From Microcella alkalica (lineage in GTDB: Bacteria > Actinomycetota > Actinomycetes > Actinomycetales > Microbacteriaceae): a stretch of DNA of 64,000 bases. The notes below the pieces were generated by a model. That model was not told the origin of the DNA and searched no databases. It worked only from the letters and a program-made list of their open reading frames with translations. Where the stretch lies: the NCBI RefSeq assembly GCF_014595885.1, contig NZ_JABUKC010000003.1, positions 62,001-126,000 on the forward strand, given 5' to 3'. Of the stretch, positions 60,434 through 64,000 are shown piece by piece (the stretch's first letter is position 1; every line of letters starts with the position of its first letter). The translations under genes and the position numbers were made by a program.

Positions 60434-62323
60434 ATGAGCACCAGCAGTGCATCCACCCGCCCGTCACGCCGGGGGCTCGGGCGCGGCCGCGGCGAGGAGG
60501 TCGGGCCGCGCGCGACCTTCCGACAGCTGCTGCCGTACCTGCTCGAGCACCGCACCGTGCTGTCGTGGGTCATCGTCATCAGCGTGCTCGGCGCGATCGC
60601 CTCGCTCGCGCAGCCGCTGCTCGTCAGCCAGGTCATCGCCCGCGTCGAGGCCGGCGAGACCCTCGGGCCGCTCGTCGTCGCGCTCGTCGCCCTCGTCATC
60701 GCCGCCGGCCTGCTCAGCGGCTTCGGGCACTACCTGCTGCAGCGCACGGGCGAGGGGGTCGTGCTGTCGAGCCGCCGCACCCTCGTGCGCCGCCTGCTCA
60801 ACCTGCCCATCTCGCAGTTCGACGAGCGCCGCACCGGCGACCTCGTCAGCCGCGTCGGCAGCGACACGACGCTGCTGCGCGCCGTGCTCACGCAGGGCCT
60901 CGTCGAGGCCATCGGCGGCAGCCTCACCTTCGTCGGCGCGCTCATCGCGATGGCGGTCATCGACCCGGTGCTGCTCGGGCTCACGCTGCTCGTCGTGGTG
61001 ATCGCGGTCGTCACGGTCGTGCTGCTCTCGCAGCGCATCCGCGTCGCCTCGCGCGCCGCGCAGGAGAAGGTCGGCGACCTCGCCGCCGCCGTCGAGCGGG
61101 CCATCTCGGCGGTGCGCACGGTGCGGGCCGCGAACGCGACCGAGCGCGAGATCGCGGCCGTCGAGGCGGATGCCCGTGGCGCCTGGGAGCAGGGCATCCG
61201 CGTCGCGCGCATCTCGGCGCTCGTCGTGCCCATCTCGTCGATCGCGCTGCAGGTGTCGTTTCTCGTCGTGCTCGGCGTCGGCGGCTTTCGCGTCGCGACG
61301 GGCGCGATCGAGATCGGCGACCTCGTCGCGTTCATCCTGTTCCTGTTCCTGCTCATCGGGCCGCTCGGGCAGGCGTTCGGCGCCATCACCTCGGTGAACT
61401 CGGCGCTCGGCGCGCTCGGGCGCATCCAGGAGATCGTCGCGCTGCCGAGCGAGACCGAGGCCGACGCCGACATCGTGCCGGCCGCCGACGAGCCCACCGA
61501 CGCGGCGGTGTCGTTCCACGACGTCGAGTTCGCCTACCCCGAGCGGGCCCACCGCACCGAGGGGGAGAAGGCCGCGGCCGAGGCGGAGGCCGCGCTCGCC
61601 GCGACCCGACGGGCCGCGGGCGAGGAGGTCGCTCCCGTCGACGCGCGCGTGCTGCGCGGCGTGACGTTCGCGGTGCCGCGCGGCGCTCGTGTCGCCCTCG
61701 TCGGGCCGAGCGGTGCCGGCAAGTCGACCGTGCTCGCGCTCATCGAGCGGTTCTACGACCCCACCGCGGGCGTCATCCGCATGGGCGGCGTCGACATCCG
61801 CGCCCTCGACCGCGCCGAGCTGCGCGCGCGCCTGGGCTACGTCGAGCAGGACGCCCCCGTGCTCGCCGGCACGCTGCGCGACAACCTGCTGCTCGGCACG
61901 CCCGGCGCGAGCGACGAGCAGTGCGCGGCCGTGCTGCGCTCGGTCAACCTCGGCGAAGTGCTCGACCGCTCGCCGCAGGGGCTCGACGCGCCCGTCGGGG
62001 AGGACGGGGTCATGCTCTCCGGCGGCGAGCGGCAGCGGCTCGCGATCGCGCGGGCACTCCTCGCCGCTCCCCCGATCCTGCTGCTCGACGAGTCGACGTC
62101 GTCGCTCGACGGACGCAACGAGCAGCTCATGCGCGAGGCCATCGACGCCGTCGCCGAGGACCGCACCCTCATCGTCATCGCCCACCGGCTCTCGACCGTC
62201 GTCGACAGCGACCTCATCGTCGTGCTCGACCACGGGCGCGTCGTCGGCACCGGCACGCACAGCGAGCTCGTGCGCGACGTGCCGCTCTACCGCGACCTCG
62301 CGAAGCACCAGCTGCTGGTGTAG
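60434..62323 (+). CDS. ABC exporter, fused permease and ATPase
   Basis: 629 residues. The transmembrane domain (residues 30-330) is of the type-IV exporter fold with FDERRTGDLVSRVGSDTTLL as intracellular coupling motif (read as ERRTGDLVSRVGSDT). The ATPase has Walker A VGPSGAGKST, signature MLSGGERQRLAIAR, Walker B ILLLDESTSSLD, and H-loop IVIAHRLSTV. Between the first ATPase strand (FHDVEFAYPER) and ARVLRGVTFAVPRG is an insert of about 25 residues rich in Ala and Glu (residues about 370-395). A homodimer or partner is needed. Cargo unknown. Divergent from the ABC-2 operon. Confidence 0.9.
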   Translation: MSTSSASTRPSRRGLGRGRGEEVGPRATFRQLLPYLLEHRTVLSWVIVISVLGAIASLAQPLLVSQVIARVEAGETLGPLVVALVALVIAAGLLSGFGHYLLQRTGEGVVLSSRRTLVRRLLNLPISQFDERRTGDLVSRVGSDTTLLRAVLTQGLVEAIGGSLTFVGALIAMAVIDPVLLGLTLLVVVIAVVTVVLLSQRIRVASRAAQEKVGDLAAAVERAISAVRTVRAANATEREIAAVEADARGAWEQGIRVARISALVVPISSIALQVSFLVVLGVGGFRVATGAIEIGDLVAFILFLFLLIGPLGQAFGAITSVNSALGALGRIQEIVALPSETEADADIVPAADEPTDAAVSFHDVEFAYPERAHRTEGEKAAAEAEAALAATRRAAGEEVAPVDARVLRGVTFAVPRGARVALVGPSGAGKSTVLALIERFYDPTAGVIRMGGVDIRALDRAELRARLGYVEQDAPVLAGTLRDNLLLGTPGASDEQCAAVLRSVNLGEVLDRSPQGLDAPVGEDGVMLSGGERQRLAIARALLAAPPILLLDESTSSLDGRNEQLMREAIDAVAEDRTLIVIAHRLSTVVDSDLIVVLDHGRVVGTGTHSELVRDVPLYRDLAKHQLLV

Positions 62324-62332
62324 CCGGGCGGG

Positions 62333-62357
62333 GCTGGGTGCCGCGTCGGCGCCCAGC
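62333..62357 (+). terminator. Hairpin after the ABC exporter
   Basis: GCTGGGTGCC (62333-62342) pairs with GGCGCCCAGC (62348-62357) with one wobble pair and a 5-nt loop, 10 nt after the stop. Confidence 0.65.
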
Positions 62358-62485
62358 ACGTGCGCTTGCGCCAGGAGCGTGCGCCCGTTCGCACGGTGCT
62401 GTCGTCAGGGCACGTCGTCGGGCGGGTGGGCATTCGGTTCGGGCGCGCGGCCCGACGGGATGCCCGGGACCGAGGCGCGCGCGGG

Positions 62486-63070
62486 TCAGGATGCCGCGGA
62501 CTCGACGCGCGCGCCGGCGGCGGCGACCTCGGCGAGCGCCGCCCGGCTCGGCTCGGGCGCGACGCCCGCGACGAGGTCGGTCAGCACGCGCACGCGGCGC
62601 CCGCCGGCGAGGGCGTCGAGCGCGGAGGCCCGCACGCAGTGGTCGGTCGCGATGCCCACGACATCGAGCTCGTCGACGCCGGCCTCGTCGAGCACGGCGG
62701 CGAGCATCCGCCCATCGTCGACCGTGCCCTCGAAGGCCGAGTACGAGGGCCGACCCTGTCCTTTGCGCACGTGCACGTCGATGAGCGCGATGTCGAGCGC
62801 CGGGTGGTACTCGGCGCCCGGCGTGCCGGCCACGCAGTGCACCGGCCAGGTCGTCACGAAGTCGGGAGCAGCATCCGTCGCGAAATGCCCGCCGTTGTCG
62901 GAGTCGCCGTCATGCCAGTCGCGCGAGGCGATGACGAGGGCGTAGTCGTCGCGGTGCGCCCTGGCGTGCTCGGTGATGCGGGCGGCCACCGCGGCCCCGC
63001 CGTCGACTCCGAGCGCGCCTCCCTCGCAGAAATCGTTCTGCACGTCGACGATGAGCAGGGCGCGGGGCAT
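62486..63070 (-). CDS. pncA: Nicotinamidase (pyrazinamidase/isochorismatase family)
   Basis: 194 residues. Hydrolyses nicotinamide to nicotinate for NAD salvage. The catalytic triad Asp9 (LIVDVQNDF), Lys103 (VRKGQG) and Cys145 (TDHCVRAS) is present. The metal-binding D-x-H of SRDWHD (residues 49-54) with His62 and the substrate segment TTWPVHCVAGTPGAEYHP (read as WPVHCVAGTPGAE) are specific to nicotinamidases within the family. ATG at 63070 with GGAGG about 6 nt upstream. Distinct from the isochorismatase-type hydrolase at 1007-1591. Confidence 0.9.
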   Translation of the reverse strand: MPRALLIVDVQNDFCEGGALGVDGGAAVAARITEHARAHRDDYALVIASRDWHDGDSDNGGHFATDAAPDFVTTWPVHCVAGTPGAEYHPALDIALIDVHVRKGQGRPSYSAFEGTVDDGRMLAAVLDEAGVDELDVVGIATDHCVRASALDALAGGRRVRVLTDLVAGVAPEPSRAALAEVAAAGARVESAAS

Positions 63071-63095
63071 GGTTCCTCCGTCGGGGTGGGCGGCG

Positions 63096-64000
63096 TCAGC
63101 CGTTGGCGAGGTTGTCGCCGCAGCGGTACACCGCGGCCGTGAGCTGGTCGAGGGCCGCGCGGGCCGAGCCGTCGACGTTGCCGATCGCCGAGAAGGCGAA
63201 GGTCAGGGTCGAGCCGTCGGCCGCGCGCACGATGCCCGAGAGCGAGTAGGCGGTGTCGATCCAGCCGGTCTTCGCCGCGACCGCGCCCCGCGCATCCGCC
63301 GCCGGCCCCGCGAAGCGGCTCGCGAGCGAACCGGAGCGGCCCGCCACCGGCAGGCCGGCCGAGAGCACCGGCAGGTTCTCGGCGCCCGCCGCGACCTTCG
63401 TCATGAGCTGGGCGTAGTACTGCGGCGAGACCGCGTTGAGGTGGCTGAGCCCCGAACCATCGCGGATGACCATGCCGGGGTCGAGGGGCACGCCGTACGG
63501 CTGCAGCGCCGCCGCGAAGGCCTGGGTGAGCGAGGCGGCCGAGCCGTCGAAGCCCGACTCTTTCGACACGACGCGCGCGAGCATCTCGGCGAGCGTGTTG
63601 TCGGAGTTCATGAGCATCTTCTCGATGAGCACACTCACCGGCTGCGAGCGCACGAGCGCGAGCTCGGCGCCGCCGCTCGCCGCACCCGGCGCGACCACCG
63701 GTCGCCCGCCCGGGTTGCCCGCGGCGTCGAGCGCGAGGGCGAAGGCCTCACCGGCGCGCGTGACCGGATCGGTCGAGCGCGGGCTCGTGTCGAGTGCCGG
63801 GTTCTGCCGATCGCCGTCGACCTGCAGGGCCGTCACCTCGGAGTGGTAGCCGATCGTCTGCTCGCTGCGCGCCCAGCTGGAATCCCACTTGTCGGCGGGG
63901 TTCCAGTAGCTCGCATCAACGAGCACCTGCGTGATCGCCGGGGCGTCGGGGTTCGCGGCGGCGTAGGCGGCCACCGTCTGCGCCGCCAGATCGGCGAGCT
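63096..64000 (-). CDS. dacB: D-alanyl-D-alanine carboxypeptidase/endopeptidase, PBP4 type (5' end beyond window)
   Basis: The C-terminal 301 codons are visible; the frame runs open to base 64000. Of the penicillin-binding motifs, S-x-N is seen as MNSDNTLAEM and K-T-G as AAKTGWIDTAYSLSG; the S-x-x-K serine lies beyond the window. RDGSGLSHLNAVSP is a typical peptidase S13 segment. The stop at 63096 is 26 nt before the nicotinamidase start, so the two may be co-transcribed. It trims peptidoglycan stem peptides outside the membrane. Confidence 0.88.
   Translation of the reverse strand, partial: LADLAAQTVAAYAAANPDAPAITQVLVDASYWNPADKWDSSWARSEQTIGYHSEVTALQVDGDRQNPALDTSPRSTDPVTRAGEAFALALDAAGNPGGRPVVAPGAASGGAELALVRSQPVSVLIEKMLMNSDNTLAEMLARVVSKESGFDGSAASLTQAFAAALQPYGVPLDPGMVIRDGSGLSHLNAVSPQYYAQLMTKVAAGAENLPVLSAGLPVAGRSGSLASRFAGPAADARGAVAAKTGWIDTAYSLSGIVRAADGSTLTFAFSAIGNVDGSARAALDQLTAAVYRCGDNLANG

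Overview
The window is about 72% GC by eye, gene-dense, and reads as chromosome of a Gram-positive actinobacterium, most likely a member of the Microbacteriaceae. Reasons: acyl-CoA carboxylase split into beta, epsilon and biotinylated alpha parts next to maf; an LpdA-type quinone dehydrogenase; many genes whose start codon lies only 6-8 nt after a TANNNT-like -10 box (leaderless transcripts); and gene chains joined by ATGA or GTGA overlaps. Genus is not claimed. No rRNA, tRNA, CRISPR array, prophage, transposase or plasmid gene was seen. The first and last genes run off the window.

Layout. 1-3.05 kb (minus): NCS1 permease, cysteine hydrolase and ADP-ribosylglycohydrolase, a likely nucleobase or N-riboside salvage operon. 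3.2-6.9 kb (minus): a four-gene nonulosonic-acid (sialic acid or Kdn-like) cluster with a NeuB-type synthase, a CMP-transferase and two putative glycosyltransferases. 7.2-18.2 kb: accD-accE, then maf, then the biotin carboxylase/BCCP gene. This block is interrupted by a three-gene signalling operon, an rRNA uracil methyltransferase, and a DGPF/ECF42-type locus whose sigma factor is broken. Between accE and the signalling operon lies 470 bp of non-coding DNA with several hairpins, including a candidate small RNA. 18.2-19.5 kb: an AbiEi/DUF559-like gene bracketed by inverted copies of a palindromic repeat. 19.5-25.6 kb: quinone dehydrogenase, purine nucleoside phosphorylase, phosphohexomutase and two membrane proteins.

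25.6-35.7 kb is a nucleoside uptake and salvage island: PTS IIB and IIA without a IIC, adenosine deaminase, nucleoside hydrolase, thymidine phosphorylase, cytidine deaminase, two ABC permeases, a double-ATPase subunit and a BMP-family lipoprotein. Imported nucleosides would be deaminated and cleaved to bases and pentose phosphates by these enzymes together with the PNP and phosphohexomutase at 21-23.6 kb. Then follow mannose-1-phosphate guanylyltransferase, the sdhCDAB operon (37.2-40.7 kb), a BrkB membrane protein, exodeoxyribonuclease III, and a trpS-GNAT-HAD chain that runs into a decayed second DUF559 gene (45.3-45.9 kb).

46.3-51.7 kb is a glycerol module (glpK, glpF, glpD, divergent SorC/DeoR-type regulator). 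51.7-55.3 kb is a riboflavin operon (ribD-ribE-ribBA-ribH) behind an FMN riboswitch. It ends in a very large hairpin that lies between two perfect LacI-type operators in front of a secreted GH14 beta-amylase with C-terminal starch-binding modules. The right end holds an ABC-2 transporter (two permeases, one ATPase), a fused ABC exporter, nicotinamidase and a partial PBP4-type D-Ala-D-Ala carboxypeptidase.
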